Origin: Alphaproteobacteria bacterium
GTDB lineage: Bacteria; Pseudomonadota; Alphaproteobacteria; Sphingomonadales; Sphingomonadaceae
NCBI GenBank assembly: GCA_030426245.1
Contig: JAUHYZ010000006.1
Coordinates: 44,351-108,350, forward strand
Reading direction: 5' to 3'
DNA length: 64,000 bases
In this document: positions 10,996-20,650 of the stretch, piece by piece
Layout: each line of letters starts with the position of its first letter
Position numbering within the stretch: position 1 is the stretch's first letter
Program-made: the position numbers and the translations under genes
The notes under the pieces: model-generated
Seen by the model: the letters and a program-made list of their open reading frames with translations, nothing else
Databases searched by the model: none
Told to the model about the DNA's origin: nothing

Positions 10996-11170
10996 TTGCT
11001 TTCCCCGCTAAAATTTTCCTGTTTTCAGTATCTAATGGCAGCAGTCTGCAAGGCCTTGTCAAGCAGGTGAAAGTCGCATTTCTTGCGCGGTTCCTGCAGT
11101 CGAGCTAGGGAAATGGCGAGTTTTCCGGGCCTTGGTCGGACCGGCAACATTTTCTCACGATGGAAACGCA

Positions 11171-11872
11171 GTGGCCCGAGCAAGCGAAGACACTCAAGAA
11201 AAGAAGGCGGGAAAGAAAAACGCCGTCAAAACCGGTTCCCGATCAAAGGGCAGGCCTGCAGGCAAACGCGGGATCGGCAAGGAACATCTGATCGAAAAAA
11301 CGATCGAACTACTCCGCACTGTGCCTCCGGAAAAACTCTCGCTCTCCATGGCGGCACGCCATGCCGGCGTGCATCTCACTCTGTTCAAATATTACTTCAA
11401 CGACCGCACACGGTTGCTGGTCGATGTGGCGCGCAATCTTTCGCGGGAGCTTGGAGACGGTGTCGCCGCGACGGAAAAGTCGGGACAGACCGCGATCGAA
11501 CGGCTGCGCATTCGTATCGATGCGATGGTCGAGTTCTTCTTCGTGAACCCGTTCTACCACCGGCTGATGGTGGAGATCATCGGCGAGGATAACGATCCGC
11601 TGGCGACGGAGCTCATCGATATCTGGATGACCAAAACGCTCGACATCTATCGGGAGATTATCGACGAAGGCGTGGGGGAAGGTTCTCTCCGCCCGGTTGA
11701 CCCCTATTTCACTTTCATCGCCATGATGGCTTTGTGCGAGCAATATCAGCACGTTTCCCGGCTGGCGCAGCCGGGCGCCGCTGGCAAGAGGCCTTCGGCC
11801 GAGGAGACGGCCAGGCGCTACAAGGCTTACGTGTACGACCTGCTGTTTCAGGGCGTCGCCGCCGAAAAATGA
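11171..11872 (+). CDS. TetR/AcrR family transcriptional regulator
   Basis: ORF 11132..11872, alternative GTG start 11171; N-terminal HTH region IGKEHLIEKTIELLRTVPPEKLSLSMAARHAGVHLTLFKYYFNDRTRLL. Confidence 0.82.
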   Translation: MARASEDTQEKKAGKKNAVKTGSRSKGRPAGKRGIGKEHLIEKTIELLRTVPPEKLSLSMAARHAGVHLTLFKYYFNDRTRLLVDVARNLSRELGDGVAATEKSGQTAIERLRIRIDAMVEFFFVNPFYHRLMVEIIGEDNDPLATELIDIWMTKTLDIYREIIDEGVGEGSLRPVDPYFTFIAMMALCEQYQHVSRLAQPGAAGKRPSAEETARRYKAYVYDLLFQGVAAEK

Positions 11873-11902
11873 AGCCGCGGCGAGCCGCCCGTCCGGCATA
11901 TA

Positions 11903-11920
11903 TTTAAAGTGTACTATAAA
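11903..11920. promoter_or_regulatory. 18-bp inverted repeat (TTTAAAGTGTACTATAAA), candidate operator upstream of Rieske oxygenase
   Basis: Arms TTTAAAGT / ACTATAAA complementary at 7 of 8 positions with a 2-bp spacer; in the intergenic region between the TetR gene and the Rieske gene. Confidence 0.4.
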
Positions 11921-11972
11921 ATATTTCCATCCTCGTCCGAGCGTGTTATTCCGCCCGCCAACGAGGATGGAT

Positions 11973-12983
11973 ATGGCAATGAGCGAAAACGCACCTGAAT
12001 TGGGCAGGCCCGAGTTCCCACAGCGCCCGTATCGCGGCGGTGAATATGGCAAGGAACATGACGGCACCTATCTGATGAACTGGAACCCGATCATGCTGGC
12101 GGAAGACCTTCCGCAAGGGCAGGTGATCGGGAAGGATTTTCTGGGCACACGGGTTATCGTCTATCGCCAGGAAGACGGAACGCCGGTGGTGCAAAGCGCC
12201 TATTGCCCGCACATGGGCGCCGATCTTTCCTGCGGCGAGATGGTGGAAGGGCAGGTGCGTTGCCCCTACCATTTCTGGAAATTCGGGCCGGACGGACAAT
12301 GCACCGAGATTCCGGAGGAAGACACGATCCCCGGTGTGGCGCGCATTTACAATTATCCGGCGGCGGAGCGCTGGGGGTTCATCTGGGCCTTCAATGGCGA
12401 AGAACCGCTTTATGACCTGCCCGAGATGCCGAACATTGCTGAAGAGGATCTGGTGTACAAGCCGTTCCACCGCGGGTTGAGGCCGATCGAAGGCTGGATC
12501 GGGTCATCCAATATTGTCGATTTCCAGCATCTGAAGACGGTGCATGGAATTCCCGATCCCTATCCCAAGAAAGTGGAATTCAGTGATTATCTGCTCGATG
12601 TCCGCCAGGAATCGGACAACCGGGTGGTCGATACGCGTCTGCATGGTTGCACCTGGCTGACTGCGCATGCGCGGTTTTCCGATGGGCTGGAGCGGTTTTT
12701 CATGGCCGGCGGATCGCAGGTTGCGCCGGGTTGGTCGGACTCCTTCTTCCTGGTCGCATTGCGGCGTTCCGAGGCGGAGGAAATGGGCGAAAAAGCGGTG
12801 CAGGAAGAATTCCGGAAGCGGATCGAATACATGATCAAGCTTTATTCGGAAGACGAACCGATCCTCTATTCGATCCGGTTCAGGGGCTATCGAAAGAGCG
12901 CCCTGATCCGGGCCGACCGTTATATGGGCGAGTTCCTCCGCTACCATGATGCATATCCGCGTAAGGCGCCGTTCGACGTCTGA
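11973..12983 (+). CDS. Rieske 2Fe-2S aromatic ring-hydroxylating oxygenase, alpha subunit (KshA/VanA-like)
   Basis: CPHMGADLSCGEMVEGQVRCPYHFWKFG Rieske motif; VDFQHLKTVHG mononuclear iron ligands. Confidence 0.92.
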   Translation: MAMSENAPELGRPEFPQRPYRGGEYGKEHDGTYLMNWNPIMLAEDLPQGQVIGKDFLGTRVIVYRQEDGTPVVQSAYCPHMGADLSCGEMVEGQVRCPYHFWKFGPDGQCTEIPEEDTIPGVARIYNYPAAERWGFIWAFNGEEPLYDLPEMPNIAEEDLVYKPFHRGLRPIEGWIGSSNIVDFQHLKTVHGIPDPYPKKVEFSDYLLDVRQESDNRVVDTRLHGCTWLTAHARFSDGLERFFMAGGSQVAPGWSDSFFLVALRRSEAEEMGEKAVQEEFRKRIEYMIKLYSEDEPILYSIRFRGYRKSALIRADRYMGEFLRYHDAYPRKAPFDV

Positions 12984-12997
12984 TTTGGGAGGCAGCA

Positions 12998-13738
12998 ATG
13001 GCACAGCAATTGGACGCGAAAGGGCGCATTGCCCTGATCACCGGCGCCAATAAGGGGATCGGCTTCGAGATTGCGCGGGGCCTCGCCGAAAAAGGTGCAA
13101 CGGTGCTGATCGGCGCACGCCGGCCGCAGGCTGGCGAGGAGGCGGCTCAGGCGCTGCGGCAGGAGGGCTGGGCTGCAGTGCCGGTGACGATCGATATCGT
13201 CGATGAAGCGTCAGTGGCTGCGGCTGCAGAGCAGATCGCCGAACAATTCGGGAAGCTGGATATTCTGGTCAACAATGCCGGCATTTCGATTGAGCGCGGC
13301 AAGGAACCGAGCGAGTCCGATGTCGCATTGATGCGCGAGACTTACGAAACGAATGTGTTCGGTGTGGTTGCGGTGACCAATGCAATGTTGCCGTTGCTGC
13401 GCAAGTCCGATGCAGGGCGGATCGTGAATCTTTCGAGTGGGCTGGGCTCCTTCGCGTTGCGTTCAGGCCCCGATGCGCCGCTCTCTCATATGCGGTCGCT
13501 GGCCTATAACTCTTCCAAGACCGCGCTGAACGCGCTGACGGCGAATTATGCGAACGAGTTCGAAGGCACGCCGATCAAGATCAATTCCGCCAATCCGGGA
13601 CTCTGTGCGACGGATCTGACATTCGGCAATGGCCGCCCGGCATCGGAAGGGGCAGTCGCTGCAGTGGAACTGGCGCTGGCGGGCGCTGACGGGCCCAATG
13701 GCGGCTTCTTCGGCGATCAGGGAAAGGTGCCCTGGTAG
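12998..13738 (+). CDS. Short-chain dehydrogenase/reductase
   Basis: TGANKGIGFEIA cofactor motif, NNAG, YNSSKTALNA catalytic motif. Confidence 0.93.
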   Translation: MAQQLDAKGRIALITGANKGIGFEIARGLAEKGATVLIGARRPQAGEEAAQALRQEGWAAVPVTIDIVDEASVAAAAEQIAEQFGKLDILVNNAGISIERGKEPSESDVALMRETYETNVFGVVAVTNAMLPLLRKSDAGRIVNLSSGLGSFALRSGPDAPLSHMRSLAYNSSKTALNALTANYANEFEGTPIKINSANPGLCATDLTFGNGRPASEGAVAAVELALAGADGPNGGFFGDQGKVPW

Positions 13739-13766
13739 GCGCAGCGGGATGTGAGGCCCGCGCCGG

Positions 13767-14759
13767 TCAGACTGCGCGCATGGCGATCAGGGAGCAACCT
13801 TCTGTCAGCGGCTTGACGTCGACCAGAGCAAAGCCCGCATCGGCGCCCAGCTTTTCCATTTCGGCCAAAGTGCGTTCCTTCCCGTTGATCGGCATCATCA
13901 CCATGTCCTGACGAACGACGTCCTCATTTTCCGGCTGCACGATTTCCGGCATGATCCTCTCGACGATCAGCAGATCTGTGTCCTTTGCCATGGCCGCGCG
14001 GCAATTGGCCAAGATGGCTGCGCATTCCGCATCGTCCCAATCGTGCAGGATGAATTTCAGGACCAGGCAGTCCGCACCGGGGGCGACGCTTTCGAAGAAG
14101 CTCCCGCCGGTAAAGCGCGCGCGCCCGGCCACGCCGGCATCCGCCAGATAGTCAGCTGCCCCCTTTTCCACTGCAGGCAGATCGTAGATCACACCATGCA
14201 GCGCGGGATTGGCCAACAGGACTTCCGTCAAAAGCCCGCCAAATCCGCCGCCAACGTCCATCACCAGGTCATAGGAACCGAAATCGTGCACCTGCGCCAT
14301 CGCCTTGGCCACTGGCCGCGATTGTTCGGCCATGGTGCGGTTGAAAGCCTGGGCATCGAAAGTGCTGGCGTGCAAGCCGTCGAAATCGCCGCCGCCCTGG
14401 CCGGGTTCGCCGGTTTCCAGCGTATGGCCGATTGTGCCGAGCGACGCCATGACTCGGCCGCCCCAATGGATCGAGAGACTGCGCAGCGAGTTTTCCGCAT
14501 CGGATTTGAGCTGCGCGCCCATGGGGGTGATTGCAAAGGAACTGGCTCCGGCATGTCTGCAGACCGACAGGGTGGAAAGTGCGCGCAGCACGCGAAAGGT
14601 CGTCTCCCCGTCCAGGCCCAGTTCCGCGGCAAGGGCGCCGGCTTCCCGGGGTGTTTCCTCAAGCGCATCGAACAGACCGGTGCGCACGCCCTCATAGATC
14701 AGCCGGGTGCGCCAGCCGGCGGTGATCATGGCGCGCAATGCCTGATTGTCTTCTTGCAT
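13767..14759 (-). CDS. SAM-dependent O-methyltransferase (acetylserotonin OMT-like family)
   Basis: VMDVGGGFGGLLTEVL SAM motif; LKFILHDWDDAECAAIL. Confidence 0.9.
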   Translation of the reverse strand: MQEDNQALRAMITAGWRTRLIYEGVRTGLFDALEETPREAGALAAELGLDGETTFRVLRALSTLSVCRHAGASSFAITPMGAQLKSDAENSLRSLSIHWGGRVMASLGTIGHTLETGEPGQGGGDFDGLHASTFDAQAFNRTMAEQSRPVAKAMAQVHDFGSYDLVMDVGGGFGGLLTEVLLANPALHGVIYDLPAVEKGAADYLADAGVAGRARFTGGSFFESVAPGADCLVLKFILHDWDDAECAAILANCRAAMAKDTDLLIVERIMPEIVQPENEDVVRQDMVMMPINGKERTLAEMEKLGADAGFALVDVKPLTEGCSLIAMRAV

Positions 14760-14939
14760 GCCTGCGGCGATGCCTCCTCCAATTGATCGAAACCTGATCG
14801 TGGCGCATTGTCGTCCGCGCCAATAATTTCAACCGTACTAGAATAACTTGCGATGACCCTGCAAGTCGTTTATCCGTTCAGCAATCCGGCGCGGAGGCGG
14901 ACCCCATCGCCACTGCGGAAACAATCCGGGAGGATGCAA

Positions 14940-15965
14940 ATGAAGGCGCTGCCGGCAACTTTCGGCATGATCATACGCGTGGCTTTGGTGAGTTTGTGTG
15001 CCTTTCTGGCGCTTTCTGCGTCGGGCTGCACGTCCCCCCAAACTGCTCCATCTCCGCCGCCCGATAACGATCTTCGCACACATGGAATGCTTTCGACGAT
15101 CGAATTGGCGCCCTTGCATTATGCGATCGCGCAGCTGGATGCCGCGCAAAGCCCAGTTGCGCATGGCGGGATCCCGAATCTCTATGACGGATCGCGCTTC
15201 AATGCGGCCACCGATGCGGACCTTGCCGGTCATGCAGATACGCAGGCCTTGCGGGAATCGCTGAAACATCCGGATCTGCGGATCATCCTGACGATAACGA
15301 AGGGGCACTACCGCATCGTGGCCAAGCGCTCGTCCGGGATCGATTCGATTGCCGACCTTCAGGGCAAGCGCGTGGCGATGATCGAGGAAACCTCTTCGCA
15401 TTTCTATCTCGACCGTCTGCTCGGGATTGAGGGCATGTCGGACAAGGATATCGAGATCGTAACCCTTGAGCGGCCGCATGATAGCTCGGACGTGCTGGTG
15501 GATGGGGGTGCCGATGCCCTGGCGATGTGGGAGCCGGAGGCGCAGCTCGCGATCGACAAGCTGGGCGATGACGCGATCGTCTTGTCCGGAGAGGCGAATT
15601 ACGACGAGCTTTACAATCTGCATACAACGCAGGCGAAGCTGGACGATCCGGCCACGCGGGAGAAGATCGTTCGTTTCGTTGCCAAGCTCATCCAGGCATC
15701 CAGCGCGATCGAGCGTGACCCGTCTGACGCGATTGCCCTGGTTTCGGCGGCGACTGATTATCCCGAAGACTTGATCGGGGTTTCATGGCCTCACCACACC
15801 TTTATGACCAGCCTTGCACCGGAACTGTTGGATACGCTGGTTGCAGAGGAGGAATGGTTGGCTGCCCGGTCGGGTCGCGAGCCCCGTTCACGCGAGGAAT
15901 TGGCCAAGTTGATCGATCCGTCGGTGGAGGCCGAGGCGCGCCGTTTGCTCGCTCAAGGCCAATGA
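14940..15965 (+). CDS. ABC transporter substrate-binding lipoprotein (NMT1/TauA-like)
   Basis: ORF 14853..15965; RBS gggagg before ATG 14940; lipobox LSASGCTSP; DLQGKRVAMIEETSSHFYLDRLL typical of NMT1-like SBPs. Confidence 0.82.
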   Translation: MKALPATFGMIIRVALVSLCAFLALSASGCTSPQTAPSPPPDNDLRTHGMLSTIELAPLHYAIAQLDAAQSPVAHGGIPNLYDGSRFNAATDADLAGHADTQALRESLKHPDLRIILTITKGHYRIVAKRSSGIDSIADLQGKRVAMIEETSSHFYLDRLLGIEGMSDKDIEIVTLERPHDSSDVLVDGGADALAMWEPEAQLAIDKLGDDAIVLSGEANYDELYNLHTTQAKLDDPATREKIVRFVAKLIQASSAIERDPSDAIALVSAATDYPEDLIGVSWPHHTFMTSLAPELLDTLVAEEEWLAARSGREPRSREELAKLIDPSVEAEARRLLAQGQ

Positions 15966-16140
15966 TTCCCGGCCATAACCGTGCTGGGATTGCAGTCGGC
16001 GTGTGCCTGGTTGAGCCTAAACAGGCGTTGTTTCATCATTTGAATTCTAGATGGATATAATAAAATGGTGGAGAGAGCTGGAGGGCGAACGCGATGACGC
16101 AATGGCGGGCTAATCGCTCCGGCTCGGGAGTTCTGGCGGT

Positions 16141-17523
16141 ATGAGCAGTGCGGGAAACGCAGCGCCGCAAACGAAGGCGTCTGCTGATGAGGCTGCGGTC
16201 GGCGATGTCTTGGATGGCTTGAAGACAGTCCGTCATAATTATTGGGCACCGGCGCTGCTTGGTTTCGTCATGCTGTTCGATTCCTGGGACAGCATCGCGA
16301 TGGCGCTCGTCATTCCGAGCATTTCCCAGGAATGGGGGCTGGACCCGCTGCAGATGGGCGTTCTGATCTCGGCCAGCTATATCGGACAATTCATCGGAGC
16401 GGTTTCCCTCGGCGCTGTGGCCGAGAGATATGGCCGCCTGCCGGTCATCCAGTTGACCGTCATCTTGATGTGCGTGTCCGCACTTGCCTGTGCCTTTGCC
16501 ACAAGCGCAGACATGCTGTTCTGGATACGATTGTTTCAAGGCATCATGATCGGCGGGGCGATGCCCGTTTCGATTACGTATGTGAATGAACTTGCGCCAA
16601 CACACTGGCGCGGCCGCTATTTCGGGATTTTTCAGACTTTGGCGGTTTCGGGCTTCAGTGTTGCGACACTGCTGAGCCCCTTCATCGTTCCCACTCTCGG
16701 TTGGCGCTGGATGCTCGGGCTTGGCGCCATTCCGCTTGTCCTGGTTCCGCTTATCTGGATGACCTTGCCGGAGTCTCCGCGTTGGCTCGCCCGTTTGGGG
16801 CGGCTGGAGGATGCCAATCGGGCGTTGGCAAAACTCGGTGGAAAGGCCGCCAAATTCCCTCAGGAAGGTGCGCACGAGCCTGAACCCATCTTGCTGGGCA
16901 TTCGCCGCTGGGCGAGCGTCCTGAAGCTGTTCTCGGCGGATTTGAGGGGGCAGACTATTACGGTCACTCTGCTTTGGTTCCTCACCATGTTTACCAGTTT
17001 CGGTTTGACGACCTGGGCCCCTTCCATATTCGTCAACGTCTACCAGATCCCGATTGATCGGGCCTTGACCTACACTGCGATTTCCAGCGTCATCCTGCTC
17101 TTCGTGCTGGCTTCTACCGGCTTTCTCATCGACAGGTTTGGCCGGCGGCCCTTCGCGCTTGGAGGGCTGGCCGTGGCAGGTACTGCGCTTGTTGGGATGG
17201 CGGTCTTCAGCCCGACGCAGGAATCGCCAGTCGTCACCGCCGTTATCATCGGCAAAGTCGCCATCTTCTTCGGAACGTACATTTTGTGGCCATACACGGC
17301 CGAGAGCTTCCCCACGCATGTGCGTGCGGTCGCTCTTGGATATTCCAGTTCGATCGGCCGCGGTGCATCCATGATGACCCCGATTTTCGTGGGATTCGTC
17401 CTGAATCAAGGCGCAGCTATCGAGATTGTCTTCGGCAGTTTCGGTGTATGTGCGCTTCTTGCCCTCGTTGTCTGGCTCACCAGAACGCGCGAGACGGTCG
17501 GGCGCCGCCTGGAAACGATCTAA
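16141..17523 (+). CDS. MFS transporter (aromatic acid:H+ symporter-like)
   Basis: 460 aa; LGAVAERYGRLPV, TLPESPRWLARLG, FLIDRFGRRPF. Confidence 0.92.
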   Translation: MSSAGNAAPQTKASADEAAVGDVLDGLKTVRHNYWAPALLGFVMLFDSWDSIAMALVIPSISQEWGLDPLQMGVLISASYIGQFIGAVSLGAVAERYGRLPVIQLTVILMCVSALACAFATSADMLFWIRLFQGIMIGGAMPVSITYVNELAPTHWRGRYFGIFQTLAVSGFSVATLLSPFIVPTLGWRWMLGLGAIPLVLVPLIWMTLPESPRWLARLGRLEDANRALAKLGGKAAKFPQEGAHEPEPILLGIRRWASVLKLFSADLRGQTITVTLLWFLTMFTSFGLTTWAPSIFVNVYQIPIDRALTYTAISSVILLFVLASTGFLIDRFGRRPFALGGLAVAGTALVGMAVFSPTQESPVVTAVIIGKVAIFFGTYILWPYTAESFPTHVRAVALGYSSSIGRGASMMTPIFVGFVLNQGAAIEIVFGSFGVCALLALVVWLTRTRETVGRRLETI

Positions 17524-17625
17524 GGGCAAGCCCCCGAGCCGGACTTCCAGACCAAGCAGGGACGCGTAATAGCGGTTTGCTTAGCCAGCGTGTTCGATCA
17601 CGCAAAGCGCGGTTTCAAATCAACA

Positions 17626-17663
17626 TCAAAAAATGGGCCGGCACTTTGATGGGTGCCGGCCCA
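17626..17663 (-). terminator. Rho-independent terminator of the TonB-dependent receptor gene
   Basis: Perfect stem TGGGCCGGCAC / GTGCCGGCCCA (17634-17663) followed on the minus strand by TTTTTT (complement of 17628-17633). Confidence 0.85.
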
Positions 17664-17695
17664 GTTCCATGCTTACGGGAAATGTCGGAACGGGA

Positions 17696-20485
17696 TCAGA
17701 ACTTTGCGCTGATCCCGAAATCGGCATTCACGCCGTAATCCTCGCGAGCCGAGATGCGGCTCGGAATACCCTGGTAGTCGATTTCCGGCTCTTCGCCGAT
17801 ATTGGAGACGGAACCGAAGATCTCGATGCCTTTCATGATGCGATAGCCGAGGCGCGCATCCAGCACAGTGCGGGAGCCGATATAACCATCGCTGGTCGGA
17901 CTGCCGCCGACACCCGTGAGGTAAGCATCGCGATAGCTGACGGCTAAGCGCGCTTCGAGCGGGCCCTTCTCATAGAACAAGGCACCGCCCGCCAGCCATT
18001 TCGACTGTCGGAAGAACGGCAGATCGTCGCTTTCGCGCCCCGGCACGTCCACGCTTGAATCAACATATGTGACATTGGCCGATACACCCAGACCATCCAG
18101 CGGTTCCGGCAAGAAACTGAAACGTGTGGTCATGTTCGCTTCGATGCCGAACAGCTCGCCACTATCCGCGTTTTGCGGCTGAGAGAGGCTGATCAGATCG
18201 ATTCCGGCAAATGTTACGTCCAGAAGTGTTTGTGTGTAGATCGGGTTCTCGATCTTCTTGTAGAAGGTCGCGAGCGCGAAGACCGTATCCGCATCGGGAT
18301 AGTACTCTGCGGAGAAGTCCAAGCCCATTGAGGTGTAGGGCTCAAGGTTCGGGTTGCCCGCTTCGCCTTCGAGATCTTCTTCCTCGAATGTGGGCACGAC
18401 ATCGCTGTAGTTCGGGCGGCCGATCGTATTCGTCCACGCTGCGCGGATCACCACTTCGGGCTGAGGACGGTAATTCAGCGCCAGGCTGGGCAGCACATGC
18501 GTGTATTCCTTGTCGAGCGATAGCGGCTGGAAGAAGGTGTCGACCGGGTTGCCGTTATCATCGCTGTTGCGAACGGCCATGGCATTGTAGGTGCCGCTGG
18601 TGTGTTCGACACGGACACCGCCGATGACGGTCAGATCGCCGAATTCCAGGCTCGCCATGCCGTAGCCGGCATAGATCTGCTCACTGATCTTGTAGTCCGA
18701 CGCCACATCGTTCTCTGCAGTTTGCCCTTCGTCGAGCTCAAGCAGGCCGGGATTGTCGGCAAAGAAATAGTCCAGCACGCCCTGGTAATCCATCGCCGGA
18801 CCGAAATCGTACATGCCGCCGTAATAGCCGGAAATCGGGTCCAGCACCGCGCCGGTATCGGCAAAGGTTACGTCGTCCACCGGCTCCCATTGTTCCTGAT
18901 AATTGTCGCGGTCCTTGCTCCGATCGGTGAACTTTGCACCGAATTTGACGAAGCTGTCGGTTCCATTCTCGAAGTCGATCTGCACGTCTGCCTTGGCGGC
19001 GTGGAGATCTTCATCAATCGTTTCGCGGCGCAGGCGAATGCGGCGCAGCGGGAAAGTGCTGGGATCGTACAAGGCATCGTCAATGCTGACGAAGGTCGGC
19101 ATTGCCTCACCCAGAAGAATGGTGGAGACGTTTGTGCTGCCGGTCCGGAATTCGATATCGTCGCGCACCGGCGTATGTTCCTGCGCGTGAGCGTAGGTGT
19201 AGTTGAGCTTCACTTCGACATTGCCCAAACGCCAGTCAACGCCCGGTGATATGTTGTAGAGCTTCTGCGTCTGTTCGTTCTGACGGAATTCGCGGGTTGC
19301 CCGGCCTTCGTCATAGGTGACCTCGTTGCCCGAAATAACAACGTCTCCGCGATACATATCGTAGTCGAACTGATCGCGGCTCTCATGGTCGGTGAATTCG
19401 TTGTAGATTGTGTTCAGATAGACGCGCATGTCGTCGCTCGGACGCCATTCCAGATTGGCAATCGCGCCGATGCGTTCACGCATGATGGAATAATCGTACA
19501 TGCGGTAGCCCGTCGGGGCCCAGATGCCGCTATCGATCTCTTCCCAGCTGAGCGGATTCACCAGGTCGCTGTCAATAAAGCGCTTGGAATAGCTCGCACC
19601 GATCACAATTCCGAATTGGCTCTCATTTCCGAATACTTCGCCGTGCATGGCACTGGCACCGTAGCCAAACTTGTCAGCTTTACTGCCATACATGCCGCGT
19701 GCGGACAGAAAGGTGAAAGGCGTGCTCTGGTCGTAGGCGCTGGGCGTGGCGATATTGATTGCGCCGCCGATTGCATTGGCGTCGTAATCTGGAGTGACCG
19801 TCTTGATGACCTCGATGGAACCGACAAGCGCGGACGGGATCGTGTCCAGCGCGACGCGGCGGCCTTCCGCTTCGGGAATGCCGACGACATTGCCATCGAT
19901 CGTTACCAGGTTGAGATTGGAATCGACGCCGCGGATCGTGACGTAGCGCGGTTCGCTCTGGTCCAGTTCCACTGATACGCCGGGGAGCCGCTGCAGTGCT
20001 TCTGCAGTGTTGTAATCGGGCAGCTTGCCGATCCCGTCGGAAGAAACAACGTCGGAGACGACCGCCAGGGATCGTTTGCGTTCAATGGCCAGCAAGCGCG
20101 AGGCGCGGGCACCGGTGACGATAATCGCGTCTCCGCTATCGCCGTTGGCCAATGCGATGCGGCCATTTGCCGTCACTGCACCTTCTGCCGGAACTGCGGC
20201 CTGCAGGGTTACGCTCTGATAGCCGGGCTGGCTGACCGTCAGAACGTAATCGCCCGCTTCCAGGCCATAGAGAACATAGCGGCCATCCTGATCGGTTACG
20301 ACGGAGATATCCGATCCCTCTACGCTTACAGTCGCGCCGCGCACCGGGCGATCCAGTGCGGCACTGGTAATGGTGCCCGAAAGGTCTCCGGCAAGGGCCG
20401 TACCTGGAATGCAGACGCTGGCGAGTACGGCCGCGCGCAGGATGCTGCGGCGGCTGCCCTTTCGGGCGATCTTGATAAGGCTCAT
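17696..20485 (-). CDS. TonB-dependent receptor (with N-terminal carboxypeptidase-regulatory-like domain)
   Basis: ORF 17696..20533; LSGTITSAALDRPVRGATVSVEGSDISV CarboxypepD_reg-like; plug domain LPDYNTAEALQRLPGVSVE; C-terminal FGISAKF. Confidence 0.95.
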   Translation of the reverse strand: MSLIKIARKGSRRSILRAAVLASVCIPGTALAGDLSGTITSAALDRPVRGATVSVEGSDISVVTDQDGRYVLYGLEAGDYVLTVSQPGYQSVTLQAAVPAEGAVTANGRIALANGDSGDAIIVTGARASRLLAIERKRSLAVVSDVVSSDGIGKLPDYNTAEALQRLPGVSVELDQSEPRYVTIRGVDSNLNLVTIDGNVVGIPEAEGRRVALDTIPSALVGSIEVIKTVTPDYDANAIGGAINIATPSAYDQSTPFTFLSARGMYGSKADKFGYGASAMHGEVFGNESQFGIVIGASYSKRFIDSDLVNPLSWEEIDSGIWAPTGYRMYDYSIMRERIGAIANLEWRPSDDMRVYLNTIYNEFTDHESRDQFDYDMYRGDVVISGNEVTYDEGRATREFRQNEQTQKLYNISPGVDWRLGNVEVKLNYTYAHAQEHTPVRDDIEFRTGSTNVSTILLGEAMPTFVSIDDALYDPSTFPLRRIRLRRETIDEDLHAAKADVQIDFENGTDSFVKFGAKFTDRSKDRDNYQEQWEPVDDVTFADTGAVLDPISGYYGGMYDFGPAMDYQGVLDYFFADNPGLLELDEGQTAENDVASDYKISEQIYAGYGMASLEFGDLTVIGGVRVEHTSGTYNAMAVRNSDDNGNPVDTFFQPLSLDKEYTHVLPSLALNYRPQPEVVIRAAWTNTIGRPNYSDVVPTFEEEDLEGEAGNPNLEPYTSMGLDFSAEYYPDADTVFALATFYKKIENPIYTQTLLDVTFAGIDLISLSQPQNADSGELFGIEANMTTRFSFLPEPLDGLGVSANVTYVDSSVDVPGRESDDLPFFRQSKWLAGGALFYEKGPLEARLAVSYRDAYLTGVGGSPTSDGYIGSRTVLDARLGYRIMKGIEIFGSVSNIGEEPEIDYQGIPSRISAREDYGVNADFGISAKF

Positions 20486-20650
20486 GGAGAGGATCCCTGT
20501 AAGATTGAGTTGGTTTGCTTGGACGGCGGCCAACTATGCCCAGGGCGTGACGCTGCTATGAACTGTATGCAATTGTGCAGCGTCAGATTTGCGACCGTAT
20601 TGTCTGATTATCGAAGCAAAAGTGTCACGCAGCTCCTGTAGCCGTGGGGC

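Noticed and set aside
16036-17529. 497-aa minus-strand ORF opposite the MFS gene at 16141
   Set aside because: Antisense shadow; low-complexity, Asp/Glu/Arg/Gln/His-rich translation, whereas the + strand is a clear MFS transporter.
20540-20650. Possible Pho box upstream of the PhoD-like gene
   Set aside because: Only weak partial matches to CTGTCAT repeats (e.g. AGTGTCACGCAGCTCCTGTA); not enough to claim.
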